This document shows positions 1 through 10,141 of a DNA stretch of 64,000 nucleotides, piece after piece. Every line of letters starts with the position of its first letter. Within the stretch, counting starts at the first letter, position 1. The notes beneath the pieces were generated by a model. It was not told the origin of the DNA, did no database searches, and saw nothing but the letters and a program-made list of their open reading frames with translations. The position numbers and the translations under genes are program-made. The stretch covers positions 310,001-374,000 of the forward strand of contig JASISA010000009.1 of the NCBI GenBank assembly GCA_031771865.1, given 5' to 3'. The stretch is from Nothophaeocryptopus gaeumannii. Its lineage: Eukaryota; Ascomycota; Dothideomycetes; Mycosphaerellales; Mycosphaerellaceae.

Positions 1-632
1 CTTGTCTGTACCTGATGGCAAAGCCGTCTGCGCACCCTGTAAGCCCGAGACAGGTACTCACAGCATTGGAATACCTCTCGACCCTGAACCCCGGCCAGCT
101 TGCGTCAACCAATCTCGAAGGTAAATTGGCGGTGCCGTTGTGGCATCTCTCCGAGGGGCGTTCCGAGACGCAACGGCAAGTACTGTACGGTATTGAGTCG
201 CATATTCTCCGTGTCCTCGGCTTTCAGGTTCATGTCGCGGTACCTCATACCCTCTGCGTCAACTACCTTCAGACGCTGGATGCTTTCCAAACGAATGCGG
301 GAGCTTCGATCGCAAAGACGGCACTGGCCCACCTCAACAGTGCCCTACTGAGCCCTCAACTTTTGTACCTCACCCACCAGCCTTCTGCGCTCGCCACCGC
401 GGCCATATACCTGGCTGCAAGAGAGGTGGGCGAAAAGCTTCCCGAAGTCGAATGGTGGGAGGTCTTTGATGTTGACCGCGAAGAACTGGGCTTCCTGGTC
501 GTAGCTCTCAGAAGTGTCGAAGGATATGCGGCTCAAGAAAAGCAAAGATGGGGTGGAGGTCGACTCCCGATGACAGTCGGCGAACTTCAGGCGGAGATCG
601 AGCGGTCTCAGCCTCTCGAAATTGGACTATGA
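1..632 (+). CDS. Cyclin-like protein (cyclin L/Q type), 5' end outside window
   Basis: The reading frame is open to the left edge: codons before the first internal ATG (position 15) read C-L-Y-L, giving CLYLMAKPSAHPVSPR, a normal cyclin-box helix, so the true start lies upstream. About 210 residues are present: the end of the first cyclin fold, then the second (IESHILRVLGFQVHVAVPH, LATAAIYLAAREVG). The WWEVFDVD stretch recalls the CCNQ/cyclin L group, which partners transcription- or splicing-linked CDKs; partner assignment is inference. There is no intron in the visible part. The C-terminus is short, with no RS-rich tail as in metazoan cyclin L. A CDK11-type kinase, the usual cyclin L partner, lies at 26-27.5 kb, but linkage in fungi implies nothing functional. 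Confidence 0.8.
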   Translation, partial: CLYLMAKPSAHPVSPRQVLTALEYLSTLNPGQLASTNLEGKLAVPLWHLSEGRSETQRQVLYGIESHILRVLGFQVHVAVPHTLCVNYLQTLDAFQTNAGASIAKTALAHLNSALLSPQLLYLTHQPSALATAAIYLAAREVGEKLPEVEWWEVFDVDREELGFLVVALRSVEGYAAQEKQRWGGGRLPMTVGELQAEIERSQPLEIGL

Positions 633-961
633 CCAAAACTGGCGGAACGACCGCAACATTACAGTGGAATTGCCGTTTCATTAGCCAAACCTCTGCCTTG
701 ATCTGCCATCACCACCGTTGGAGGATTGTTTCTACAACAGAACTATGGGTCCCCCGTTCCGCCTGAAGTCACAATTTGAGGGTCTGTTGATCTGTGACGA
801 GCAGCTACAGCCGGGGTAAGCGAAAGTGCATAGTGTCGTGCTGAAACACTGTATCGAGAGGTAAATACGACCACTCATAGGCCGTTTGTGTGGATCTAAT
901 CTCAAAACGTTCTTTCAGTAGGCAGCGAACCTTCGTCAAGCCTTATGACATTCTATTAACA
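633..961. other. Convergent intergenic region
   Basis: This is the 3' flank shared by the cyclin gene (+) and the nitrilase gene (-). No coding signal or RNA gene was recognised. Confidence 0.6.
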
Positions 962-2013
962 TCACAACTTCGAATCCTCAGATCTGCTGTGTCTGTACTC
1001 ATAGTGCCAATCCGACCTCGCCAAATCTGCTCTCACCTGATAATTCTCTTCCGCGTCTTCGACAATCTGCATATCAACGTCCACCACAGCCATGCCCTCT
1101 GCACTACTTCCAAGTCGAGTCAGTGCTCCTGCGTATGGGACGCAGACTTGTGATAGACCGGCGTAGCCTTTCCCAGGCGGTCCACCTGCGTTTGCGAATA
1201 CAATAGCTACAAACAATAAGTCAACTTATCACACGATCAAAACGACAAATGCACAAAACTCACCACAAGTATTCTCAAAACACCTCGCCGTCAACATCGA
1301 ATCCAAAAACAACCCCTCACTCACCGGATTGATCGCCAATCCGGCCTTGGAACAATCCGTCAGAGTCCAAAAAGTCGGGATAATGATCATCTTCGCCCCT
1401 TTGGCTATCATCTCTCGAAAAGCCTCGGGAAAGGCGAGATCCCAACAGATGAGTAATCCGACGCGCCCGAGGGGTGTATCGAAAACGGGATGTTCATCTG
1501 TGGAGGAGGAAGTGAGATGCAGACGTTCAATGGGACCCCAGAGGTTTTTCTTTTGATAACTCCCAGCAATTTCGCCCTTGTTCGTAATGAAATAAGCCAC
1601 ATTCAATAGTCGCTCGTCGGGCGTTCCGGCATCGTGGAGTTCGACGATTGTGCCGGGGACGATGTTGATGTTGCATTCTTTGGCGAGGGAAATGTAGCCG
1701 TCTAGGTAATGTTTCCAATGAGAGCAGGCTTCTTTGTATTTTTCGTCGTGGGGGAGCCAGTTTAGGAGGTGGTATTCGGGGAGGACGGCGAGTTGGGCGC
1801 CTTGAGTGGAGGCAGAGCGGATGAAGTCGCAGGCGATTTTGTGGTTGCGGTCCATTGCCATGGGCTGGAAGAGGAAGCTTAGCGGTATATTCCAGAGATC
1901 GGTGTCGGGCAAGCATAAGACTTTTGCTAGGCGAGCGATTCGGCTGTGACAATGAGGATATTGTTTACCTTTGGCCACATCTGAATGACTGCTACTCTGT
2001 ATACGGGAACCAT
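962..2013 (-). CDS. Nitrilase-superfamily carbon-nitrogen hydrolase
   Basis: Three exons: 1969-2013, 1264-1864 and 962-1206, with introns of 104 and 57 bp (GTAAAC...CCAG and GTGAGT...TGTAG). The product is 296 residues, typical for the CN-hydrolase fold. It starts MVPVYRVAVIQMWPK, the usual first beta strand of the family. The catalytic triad is visible: Glu45 in LPEYH, Lys120/121 in YQKKNLW, and Cys155 in LICWDLAFPE. The family hydrolyses nitriles, amides or carbamoyl groups; the substrate cannot be told from sequence. There is no signal peptide, so it is probably cytosolic. It is transcribed divergently from eIF3l across a 391 bp shared promoter. The start was chosen because it restores the N-terminal strand; the longer open frame beginning at 1978 would translate intron 1. 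Confidence 0.88.
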
Positions 2014-2404
2014 GTTGGCTCTATCTGGGTAACCTTCTCCTCTGGGTTGAAGTCTTTCGATGCTTGCCATGTACTTGGTGATAAGACGGGGCGGATTTGA
2101 ACACAAAAAGCAACGCTGATTTGAGTCCGAGTTGTACCGAGCAAGATGTGAGTATACTGTGTAATGTTCGCCTCCTTGAATTCAATCAACAGAGGAAGAC
2201 CTTTCGTCGTGTATATCGTATCCCCTCGGCTGGTGATATGGATCAGCTACTCGTCGCCTCCACCTTGACTAAGGAGGAGCTCGATTTAAAGTTCGCCAAG
2301 ATTTCTTCATGCCTGAGGCTCGACGACCCCACAATCGCTTTCAATTCTTTCCACGACATCGAGCTCGCGCCGACGCGATCTTCTCCAGAACATCAACCGA
2401 CAAT
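2014..2404. promoter_or_regulatory. Divergent promoter, nitrilase-like gene / eIF3l
   Basis: 391 bp between two start codons on opposite strands. It contains an ATG at 2309 in frame with eIF3l (32 codons upstream of the conventional start), which may act as an alternative start or lie in the leader. Confidence 0.6.
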
Positions 2405-3921
2405 ATGAGCGTACGACAAGCGCCAGGATACCAGCAGGGTGCGCCCGAGCGGCAACGACCGCTAGACGACGACTCTGACGCGGAGGAGGAGGCGCTCGCA
2501 AACGACTACCGCGCCCAGGTGGACTACGCAGATGAGGGATACGATTTGGACCGCAACGCAACACTAGGAAGAGGCGCAGAGGATTTGCAGGCACAACTTG
2601 CAGCCGCAGCGACACCGCTTGAATATGGCGCATCCATTGAGGCGAAGATACAGAGCTACGACAGCTACTGCAATCTGTTCCACTTCATTCTGAACAGCGA
2701 GGGGCCCGTGGATATAGAAGTGCCTTCAGTGAGACAATCATATGCGAAAAGCGATAAGGAGGATGTACTGATAATTTGGTCTAGTACTTCTGGGCATGGG
2801 ACGTCGTCGACGAGTTCATCTACCAATTCAACTCCTTCTGCTCCTTCCGCCAGCGAAATGCATTCCAACAGAACCAGCCGAACGCGAACGTGAACGAGGA
2901 GGAGGTTGCGGTTCTGCGCGAGAATCCAAACGTGTGGGGCTGCTACTCCGTCCTGAACGTGCTGTACTCCCTCATCCAAAGATCACAAATCAGCGAGCAA
3001 CTTGAGGCTCGAAAGCGCGGAGAGGATTCGGCGCTGTACGCAGGCGAATATGGCAGCCGTCCTCTCTATCAGATGCTGGGATACTTCTCCATCATCGGTC
3101 TTCTCCGGGTGCACTGTTTGCTCGGAGACTTCAGCTTGGCGCTCAAGACGCTTGACAACATTGAGCTTAACAAGAAGGCAATGTTCGCTCGTGTCATGGC
3201 CGCCAACTTCACCACATACTACTACATCGGCTTCTCCTACATGATGATGGGCCGCTACGCCGATGCCCTTCGCGCATTCAACCACATTCTGATCTACGTT
3301 TCAAGGACGAAGAACTTCCAAAAGGGCTCGCAATATGACAGCATCAGCAAGAAAAACGACCAGATGTACGCTCTGGTTGCCATCTGTGTTGCTTTCTACC
3401 CGACCCGTCTCGATGACACCATCCACACCGCACTCCGCGAGAAGTATGGCGAGCAGCTCACACGCATGCAACGTGGTGGCCCTGAAGCTCTCCCTATCTT
3501 CGAGGAGCTGTTCCGCGCCGCATGCCCCAAGTTCATCTCACCGACTCCTCCCGACTTCGACAACCCACACATGAACCCCGACCCGATCGAACACTACGTT
3601 GAGATCTTCATGAACGAAGTTAAGACGAACATTAATACCCCAACTGTTCGCAGCTACCTGAAGCTCTACACCACTATGGATCTCACCAAGCTTGCTGGCT
3701 TCCTTGAGGTCGACGCGGACACCCTCCGCAGCTGGCTGTTGGTCAACAAGCAGCGCAGCAGACAGGTCAGGCATACAGACGGTGGTCTTCTTGAGGGTGA
3801 TATTGTCAACTCAAGCGATCTCGACTATGCCATGCAGGGCGACCTCATCCACGTCAGCGAAGCGAAGGTTGGCCGCAGATTAGTGGACTGGTATCTCCGA
3901 AACCTCGCAAGGACTTACTAG
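2405..3921 (+). CDS. EIF3L: Eukaryotic translation initiation factor 3 subunit L
   Basis: Exons 2405-2728 and 2785-3921 are separated by a 56 bp intron (GTGAGA...CTAG), giving 486 residues, close to the usual length. eIF3l is a PCI-domain subunit of eIF3, which binds the 40S ribosome during initiation. Diagnostic stretches are SYCNLFHFILNSEGPV, then across the splice YFWAWDVVDEFIYQF, GYFSIIGLLRVHCLLGD and the C-terminal PCI segment ending RRLVDWYLRNLARTY. The N-terminus is acidic and low-complexity (RPLDDDSDAEEEA), as in fungal orthologues. The start at 2405 gives the canonical N-terminus; an in-frame ATG at 2309 would add 32 basic residues. Not all fungi keep this subunit (budding yeast lacks it), so its presence fits a filamentous ascomycete. 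Confidence 0.95.
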
Positions 3922-4314
3922 ATCAGACGAAGTGAAGGGACATGTTTTGGCGATGCTGCGAAAAGCGAGCGGCGTTACGGGGTATGAGTGGAATGAAAGC
4001 CACGAGGGGTGATATGCATAGGAAGGCGTTTTCGGCCAGGCATGAATGAGAGGTAGCTACCTACTTTGACGTTGCGTATCGCGACAGTACCGTAGCTTGA
4101 ATGAATGGACTGAAAGTGAAACCTCAGCCGGACTCACAGAGTCTTTGCAAAGAAAAAGGCGTAGAACGGCCAGGACACCCACAGTGTATAGAACTTACCC
4201 AGTGGCCGCCACCACCACCCATGCAGTCTTGGCCAGCAAGTCCAGCAAAGTGCCCGGCCCCTCTCCAGAATCAAGTCCTCAAGTTCTTCAACCTTACAAC
4301 CGCCTTCACGATCT
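3922..4314. other. Intergenic region
   Basis: 3' flank of eIF3l. No supported gene or RNA; the short frames here have no recognisable content. Confidence 0.5.
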
Positions 4315-4626
4315 CTAGCAAAGCCGACCTTCCAACCTCATCAGCGCTCTCCGCCGGTCGATCCGCTTCTTCACCTCCTGGAACGTCCTGCTAACGAAGT
4401 TCCTTCCCTGCTTTGACCGGCCTGCGATCGTGTATGGCGCCTGCGCCTTCTGTCGATGTTCTAGGAACCTGAGTCGCCTCATGCCTTATTGGATATTGCG
4501 GTTGGCTTGTGCGATAGCTGCGAGACCTTGGCCACTGATGGCGCTGAAACTGTCGTCTAGTTGCACTGAGGTGTATGTTGGTGGAAGGCCGGGAGAGGAA
4601 GGCGGTGGCGTCAAGGGCGAGGCCAT
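4315..4626 (-). pseudogene. Small hypothetical gene split by one in-frame TAA
   Basis: A good ATG context (CAGCAATGGCC, ATG at 4626) opens a 46-codon frame rich in Pro/Ser, then a plausible helix (AISGQGLAAIAQANRNIQ), then TAA at 4486-4488. The same frame continues for 56 more codons with strongly coding-like basic helical sequence (FVSRTFQEVKKRIDRRRAL) to TAG at 4315. I could not find a canonical intron that removes the TAA: no GTRNGY donor lies within range and the AG choices give introns under 45 bp. It could be a CAA-to-TAA mutation, a sequence error, an unusual intron, or two chance frames. The family is not recognised. Confidence 0.35.
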
Positions 4627-5029
4627 TGCTGAACAAGCTGTGGGGTGTGTTGATTTGGATTGAAGCAGGAGAGACAGTGTCTTGCTTGAGACTGCTCCAG
4701 GCAAGTCTCAGTAATGAAAGTCTGGCGTGCGGCTTCTGCGTTGGCGAGCTGCCGAGTTGTGAAGTGAGCGTGGTGGTGGGAGACCTGCTCCTGTGTCTGT
4801 GGAAGAGACTTTTTGACACTGCTGATCGAGGTTGCTGTTGCGGTTGCTACACGAGAAAGAGAAATGCAAACGCAGAATGCCATTGTTGTAGTTTGTCCTT
4901 GTCAGGCCGAAGTGGCGAGTGAGCGTGTCAGTGAATGTTCGGCTTGCAGTTCGGCTTGGCTTGGCATCCTCTACGACGCCCGGCATCAGCGCACCAGTTC
5001 TGCCCTCGACGACCAACCCCATAGCTCCT
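4627..5029. other. Intergenic region
   Basis: Lies between two minus-strand genes. Open frames exist on the minus strand but are Thr/Gln/Ser-rich with no recognisable domain; probably the 5' leader of the small gene. Confidence 0.45.
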
Positions 5030-5887
5030 TCAAAACGCCATACTTCCGACCCTTCTGACCTTCTGCAACTTGTTCACCGGCTTCCTCGTCAGTCCCTCCC
5101 AGATAGTGCTCTTCCGCTTCCGAAGCCCTTCAACGGAAACATCGAGGTCAGACACACTAGCCATCGCTTCTCTAAAATTTGGATTCGCCACCACGAGCCG
5201 ACTGTCTCTGTTATCAGGCGTCCAATTCCACTCTTGATCATTACTGGTCTCGCGGAGAGCGACATGCTGAATTGATCTTGGTGGGCACGTCAAATTGGTC
5301 ATCCTTGTTGGAGGACGTTGTGGCAGTGGCGAAGATGTCGGGCTCTCATGAGTTTGGGCGAACCTGGCCTGTCTTGGTGTCGGAGAAGGCGATAGAAGCC
5401 ACGAGCGTTTGTTGATATCGTCTTCGAGCGCGATGGCACTGTCCTTGGGGGAAAGAGGATCTAGTTGTTGATGAAGGGTATCCGCCTGCGCCGCGTTCCA
5501 TGCTGGTGGAGTGAATATTCGGCCAGTATCTACTGGTATGGGTTCCACGAGTTGCGGCGCTGTCTCTTCCTTCGGTTGTCTCCGGACGAGGCGCATAGCA
5601 GGATCTTGCTCGGTTGCTGCAGGCTGCCGACGCGAACCTTTTGCGAGCCTGAGAGGAGCTGGATCTGCCATCTGCCATTCATACCGTCCACCTGTCGGAA
5701 CACCAATCACAGCGCCTTGGAGTCTTTGCCACTCACCCATGTGATCGTATGGTATCGGCGGTGGGTTTGGGACTGCAGCCGCCGGCACGGTATCTCTGAG
5801 AGCTTCGCGCGTACGCTTGCGCACGAGTTTTTGATTCTCAGTCTTGTCATTCATGATGCCTCCGTTGGGTTGATGACTTGCAGTCAT
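5030..5887 (-). CDS. Hypothetical protein, 285 aa, Pro-rich and disordered
   Basis: Single uninterrupted frame from ATG 5887. The N-terminus is charged (DKTENQKLVRKRTREALRD). The middle is proline-rich with many Ser/Thr-Pro pairs (LLSPSPTPRQARF, SPTSSPLPQRPPTR) of the kind phosphorylated by CDK or MAP kinases. The C-terminus is basic (GLRKRKSTIWEGLTRKPVNKL) and could bind nucleic acid or carry a nuclear signal. A second in-frame Met at residue 12 is an alternative start. No signal peptide, membrane segment or known domain is visible. Length and amino-acid bias argue for a real gene rather than a chance frame, but function is unknown. Confidence 0.6.
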   Translation of the reverse strand: MTASHQPNGGIMNDKTENQKLVRKRTREALRDTVPAAAVPNPPPIPYDHMGEWQRLQGAVIGVPTGGRYEWQMADPAPLRLAKGSRRQPAATEQDPAMRLVRRQPKEETAPQLVEPIPVDTGRIFTPPAWNAAQADTLHQQLDPLSPKDSAIALEDDINKRSWLLSPSPTPRQARFAQTHESPTSSPLPQRPPTRMTNLTCPPRSIQHVALRETSNDQEWNWTPDNRDSRLVVANPNFREAMASVSDLDVSVEGLRKRKSTIWEGLTRKPVNKLQKVRRVGSMAF

Positions 5888-6436
5888 GGCGCGATTGGAC
5901 TTCAGTCAAGGCAAGAGTACTCCCTTGCTGGCTTTGTCTCAGATCATGATTGTTTGCCTGCGGCGTCTTTTCTGCAGCTTAGACATGCAGCCATGCAGCC
6001 ATGCATTGTAGCACTGTCGTCGTCCGAGACAATCACGAATGATTGTGCTGCCAAAGGTCAGCGAACCCAGCTCAACAAAGCATGACAAGGGCGAGATGGC
6101 AACCTCTGTGCTGATACATGCTGCTGATAGCTCTGCATATTGCCACGAGGCATCAGGCGAGTCTTGACATCTTGGGAGTTCTGACCACTCCTTAGTGCTC
6201 GATGTCCTAAGCAAAGGCCCATGTATCACAGCAACACACCGGTCGCCATACTGCGAAGATTGGACTGCTAGCTCCGGTGAAAACTTTTACAACATCCACA
6301 GCCACGAAGCCTTACCTTGTCGCGAATGCACATACAACTTTTGCGCTGATATCAGGCCCCGAAAGCGGTACCCTTCATTGGCATTCTCCAGAGCCGCATA
6401 GACAGCGTCGATGCTGAAAGCAGTTTCGAAGCAACC
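5888..6436. other. Intergenic region
   Basis: 549 bp upstream of the minus-strand orphan gene and the plus-strand relic. No gene, tRNA or repeat recognised. Confidence 0.5.
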
Positions 6437-7050
6437 ATGCCGAATCAAACATCTGAAAGCCGGTTTGTTGGACACGGTCGCCCACTCGCAGAAACAGAGA
6501 GCCGCCTCGAAAAACGTTGAGTCCGCCCACTATCTGGTACATCATTGCGCTGGTCGCGTTGCTTCTGGCCGTAGTTGGCACTGGCGCAGGCCTTGCAAAC
6601 CAACGGCAGCAGGAAAAGACACAACTTCAAGCATGCCGGAGCGTCCAAAATCCTGTAACTTGCCGTCCTTACGCACCATCTTCATCCAACGCTGCTGATC
6701 CCTCAGCAACCTCGTCTGCCGGATCTGCTCAGGAAACACTTACATCCACGTGTGCGTAAGGCGAAGTCTGGCGCAGCGATCTCACCGACGTCCGGATGAC
6801 GCAGAGGTGCAACGTCGCTCTGAACATCAACGTCGACCGGACCATACTTGCAAATGCTATATTGAGCGATTTCTGGGGTTGCATGATCATGTGCGACGTC
6901 TTCAATTTGGCTTCTGTCAATGGAAGCATGAATGTCGCCAGCTGGACTATTAATGGCAACAGCACAGACAATAGCGTTATTCATTCCGTGGCTGTTATTG
7001 TACGATTGCCAAAACTGGTTATACTCTCCGGGAGATCATCGGAGTATTCA
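6437..7050 (+). pseudogene. Decayed single-pass membrane protein with Cys-rich C-terminal domain
   Basis: From ATG 6437, 27 codons run to a TGA at 6518. Frame 1 then continues at once with a clear membrane helix (WYIIALVALLLAVVGTGAGL) and a Ser/Ala-rich linker, so a single-base loss near the A run at 6510-6514 would explain the break. TAA at 6757 interrupts the frame, but downstream codons in the same frame still look coding (WRSDLTDV, KCNVAL-like RCNVALNINV, FWGCMIMCDVFN, SWTINGNSTDN). The spaced cysteines recall PAN/apple-like extracellular domains; that is an impression, not a match. After about 6960 the frame degenerates again. At least two lesions make this a probable pseudogene. Confidence 0.45.
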
Positions 7051-7388
7051 TAGCCTTGGACGAGGGGGCTTTTGGAGAGGATGTTAGGCCTTAGGATGAC
7101 GGTCGCCGGTGAACCTTTGAAGTACTATGTGTTTCGCCGATGGCTCAATGTATTGGGCCATCTGAACTCCTGCGCAACTGCGAACGCAACGCTCTCCAGA
7201 CTTCGGCAACCTGGCTTTGGGTCTTCATGAGATCGATCAAATACCAATACTTTGGAATGCAAACCAAGATCCCTTTCCAAAATACGGTGTCTCAACCCTC
7301 GGACCCTGTGTATCAAAGTCAGCTCAGGACTCATCTCAACCAAACCTCCGCTGCTCTCCTACGGCTGCTTAACATATTCTTCACAACA
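7051..7388. other. Intergenic region or decayed sequence
   Basis: No supported gene. It may include eroded 3' parts of the relic genes on either side. Confidence 0.4.
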
Positions 7389-7721
7389 CTATTCTTCATC
7401 TTCCAGACCCATTCTGCAACACCCAAATATCGTCGCACATATAATAGATTCAGAATGTCTTCTCCATATTATCATAGACGCCATTCGCCCAATGCGAGAG
7501 TGTGATACTGTTGTCGATCGCGAGTCAGCATTGTTCTGATATACACCGCAAATCCCCTCATCCAAAGCTGTCCAGTTCTTGCTGTCGATCGTCCAGGCGG
7601 ATTTGTATCCGGCTTGCGTGAGGCCTTCGATGACGGAGGGGGTGAGTGGTTGCTGGACCGGGCGGGAGAGGACGGAAGGGATGGCGGCCGCGAGGGATAC
7701 GAGAATGGATTGGAGAGGCAT
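7389..7721 (-). CDS. Small secreted protein, possibly broken
   Basis: ATG 7721 opens a textbook signal peptide (MPLQSILVSLAAAIPSVLSR) followed by a mature start (VQQPLTPSVIEGLTQAGYKS and WTIDSKNWTALDEGICGVYQ). As an unspliced frame it is 110 residues. Past residue ~60 the frame loses coding character, while another frame on the same strand reads LSHWANGVYDNMEKTF, stop, IYYMCDDIWVLQNGSG, which looks more protein-like. A 37-39 bp intron ending at a CAG after GCTGAC is conceivable but very short. So this is either a small secreted (effector-like) gene with an intron I cannot place, or a degraded copy. Confidence 0.4.
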   Translation of the reverse strand: MPLQSILVSLAAAIPSVLSRPVQQPLTPSVIEGLTQAGYKSAWTIDSKNWTALDEGICGVYQNNADSRSTTVSHSRIGRMASMIIWRRHSESIICATIFGCCRMGLEDEE

Positions 7722-8576
7722 GTTGAAAATTATTGAACGAAGGCACGTCGCTTGAATGAATGATCTTCTACATCAAGTTTCCAATCTCGATGATGTTAGC
7801 AAAAGTGAGTTTAGTATCAGCTACTCTTTTATACGTCCGACGATCTCTCACTCGTCCTTCGTATGGCCCCAAACGTGGTGATGAATCCTGCCGCTGCATG
7901 CAATCCAACCCAAAGGCGGACCCTTAAGCCAAAGCCGACTCTCTGCAAAAAGAGCTTCTGCACTCACGATGAATCATTCATGATGGTGGCTGGAGCCAGA
8001 AACGTGGTCCCTTGCCGCAGACTCCGGTGCCTGCGCACCGAGGCCTACATCCGTGAGATACTCGGGCACGGATTGGGCGACGTTTATTCTGATATACGAT
8101 ATGAGCTGCGACATATAGAATGCCGAGACTTTCATGGAGAGACATTTGGGTGATGTTTGTGCATGGACTGACTAGAATGCACGTTGAACGTTCTTGCATC
8201 GGACACCTGAACGAGCTTACACCAGACGCGCACCTGAGCATAGAGATCCTGTGCATCAATGTCAATCCGCGGTCAAGGCTCGAAGCTTGTCCAAAGCTTG
8301 GCTCGGACGCCTTGATTTTGATGTGGCAGCTGTTGTAGCACATCGGAATGCCGAGTTGTAGATGTCCGAGACCTCCGATTGAGCAGCTTCGTGCGTTAGG
8401 GCCAAAGATACTGCGCCAGCGCAGCGAAAGCAGAAGGTACTCGTCGTGAGGCATCGTCTCGTTACCCGTCCATTGTAGATTGCATGTCGGACGCTGTGAC
8501 TAAAGTATAGGAATAGCTTTCGGCTCCAGGCGCCCTTCTATTGTATTCAATTTGATCGGCACGCTTCGGCCTGCAC
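7722..8576. other. Intergenic region
   Basis: 855 bp with no recognisable gene. The longest open frame (minus strand, ~158 codons) has no domain and odd composition. Confidence 0.5.
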
Positions 8577-10141
8577 TCATGAGCTCCCCTGGTAGATATC
8601 ACTGTCGAAATCCACTGGGAACCGATCTCTTCCCTCGGCATCGCTCCTCACGAAAATGGACACGCTGGTACCCGGGCAAGGGAATATACCGTATCCCTCG
8701 TTGTCGATCTTGACCTCCGTTTGCTCCCAGCAAAAAACATCAGTCCATACCTGCCCGGCATGAAGATCTCCGACAGCCATCTTGATCTGTCCTGGGCCTT
8801 TGTTGCTCATCACACAGGCTAAACCCGCCGGGTGCTCTGCGGTGCCTCTCCTTACGAAACCGATGCAATTCGGATCGTCTAGGTATTCGTTCTGATCTCC
8901 GTATGCGTAGAGCTTTCGAGCAAGAGCCATGTCGGGGATCTTCTTGCCTGCTGCTGGTGGTTCTGGGTTGTCGCCTTTCATGCCGTAAAGATCTCCATAG
9001 AAGAGACATGGGTAGCCGGCGTCCTGGAGCAGGATGAGGGCGTAGGCGAGAGGCTTGAACCAGCCATCGATCTTGGTGTCCATTGTTTGGCCGGGTTGGG
9101 TGTCGTGGTTCATTACGACTGACTAAAGATACATTGTCAGAATATTGTATTTTACGATAGGCTAATCTGGCCTACCACTGAGTTGACTGGTTCTGCTTTC
9201 GTCAGTGAGTTGTCAAAGACTGTCCGCAGATCCGCGTCCGGGGTTGTGCTGAGTCTGCTGAAGTTGTAAAGGAGAGGCGCGTCAAACAACGAGAATCTTC
9301 GTGACATGGAATCCAACCACTTCAGCATGGTGTCCGTGTCTCCAGTCCAGAACTCCCCCACCATAAAGATGTCGTCTCCGCATTTGTTTCGAACGTGCTG
9401 TACCCATTCATTCGTGAATCGTTCAGAGTAATGTTGCACAGCGTCAAGTCGGAAGCCCTTCAAGCCAACCTCGTTGACGATCCACTCTCCCCAGTTCTTC
9501 ACATCGTCTTGCGTTTCCGGATGGCTGTAGTCCACATCCGCAAACATCATGTAGTCTGCATTCCCACCTTCGCTATCGACACTCTCGCTCCAACTCTTGC
9601 CGTCGCTCTTGATCTTGTAGATCGCCTTCTTGCCGTTCGCGGCATTATAGTCCGTTCCAGAGAAATGGTACCAGTGGTATTTCTGCTTGCTGTACTTGTC
9701 TCCTCTTCCCGGAAAGTCGAAACCAAGCCAGGCATCGATTTGATAAGGCTCCGTGATTTCCTTCGTCCGATCATCGTTGTCGACCTCGCACGCTTGCGCT
9801 TTCTCCTTCTTGTCTGCGCCAGCTTTGTGATTCAGTACGGCGTCCCAATAGAGACCAATACCGAGCTCTTTCGCCTTCTTGCTCAAAGCGAGAAGATCAT
9901 CTTTGCTGCCCCACTTCGTTGGTACGCCTCCTTTCTGATCGAACTCGCCCAGATCGTAGAGGTCGTAGATATCGTAGCCGTTTCCCTCGGGACTGCTACC
10001 TTTACACCCAGGTGGTAGCCAGACGTTATCTACGCCTGCATTCTTGAGACTCGGGAGAGCTCCGAGCAGGCGCTTGTAATGTTTGCCATCTGCCGGACAA
10101 TTCCACTCAAATCCTTGAAGGAGTGTAGCGTTCTCGGGCAT
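8577..10141 (-). CDS. Intracellular alpha-amylase, GH13
   Basis: Exons 9176-10141 and 8577-9122, with a 53 bp intron (GTAGGC...TTTAG) whose removal restores SVVMNHDTQPGQT. The product is 503 residues with no signal peptide (MPENATLLQGFEWNCPADG), like fungal cytosolic GH13_5 amylases (AmyD type), which act on intracellular or short glucans. The TIM-barrel motifs appear in order: YWDAVLNHK (region I), GFRLDAVQH with the nucleophile Asp near residue 231, GEFW with the acid/base Glu near 261, and VMNHD with the transition-state Asp near 329. A C-terminal beta domain ends in DIYQGSS. No starch-binding module is present. In other fungi such enzymes have been linked to alpha-glucan metabolism; any link here is inference. 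Confidence 0.93.

Noticed and set aside
7978..8454. 158-codon minus-strand frame starting with ATG
   Set aside because: Cys/Arg-rich with no domain, no splice context and no better signal than chance.
9395..10018. Long plus-strand open frame (207 codons) inside the amylase gene
   Set aside because: Lies fully antisense to conserved GH13 exon 1 and has no domain; a shadow of codon bias.
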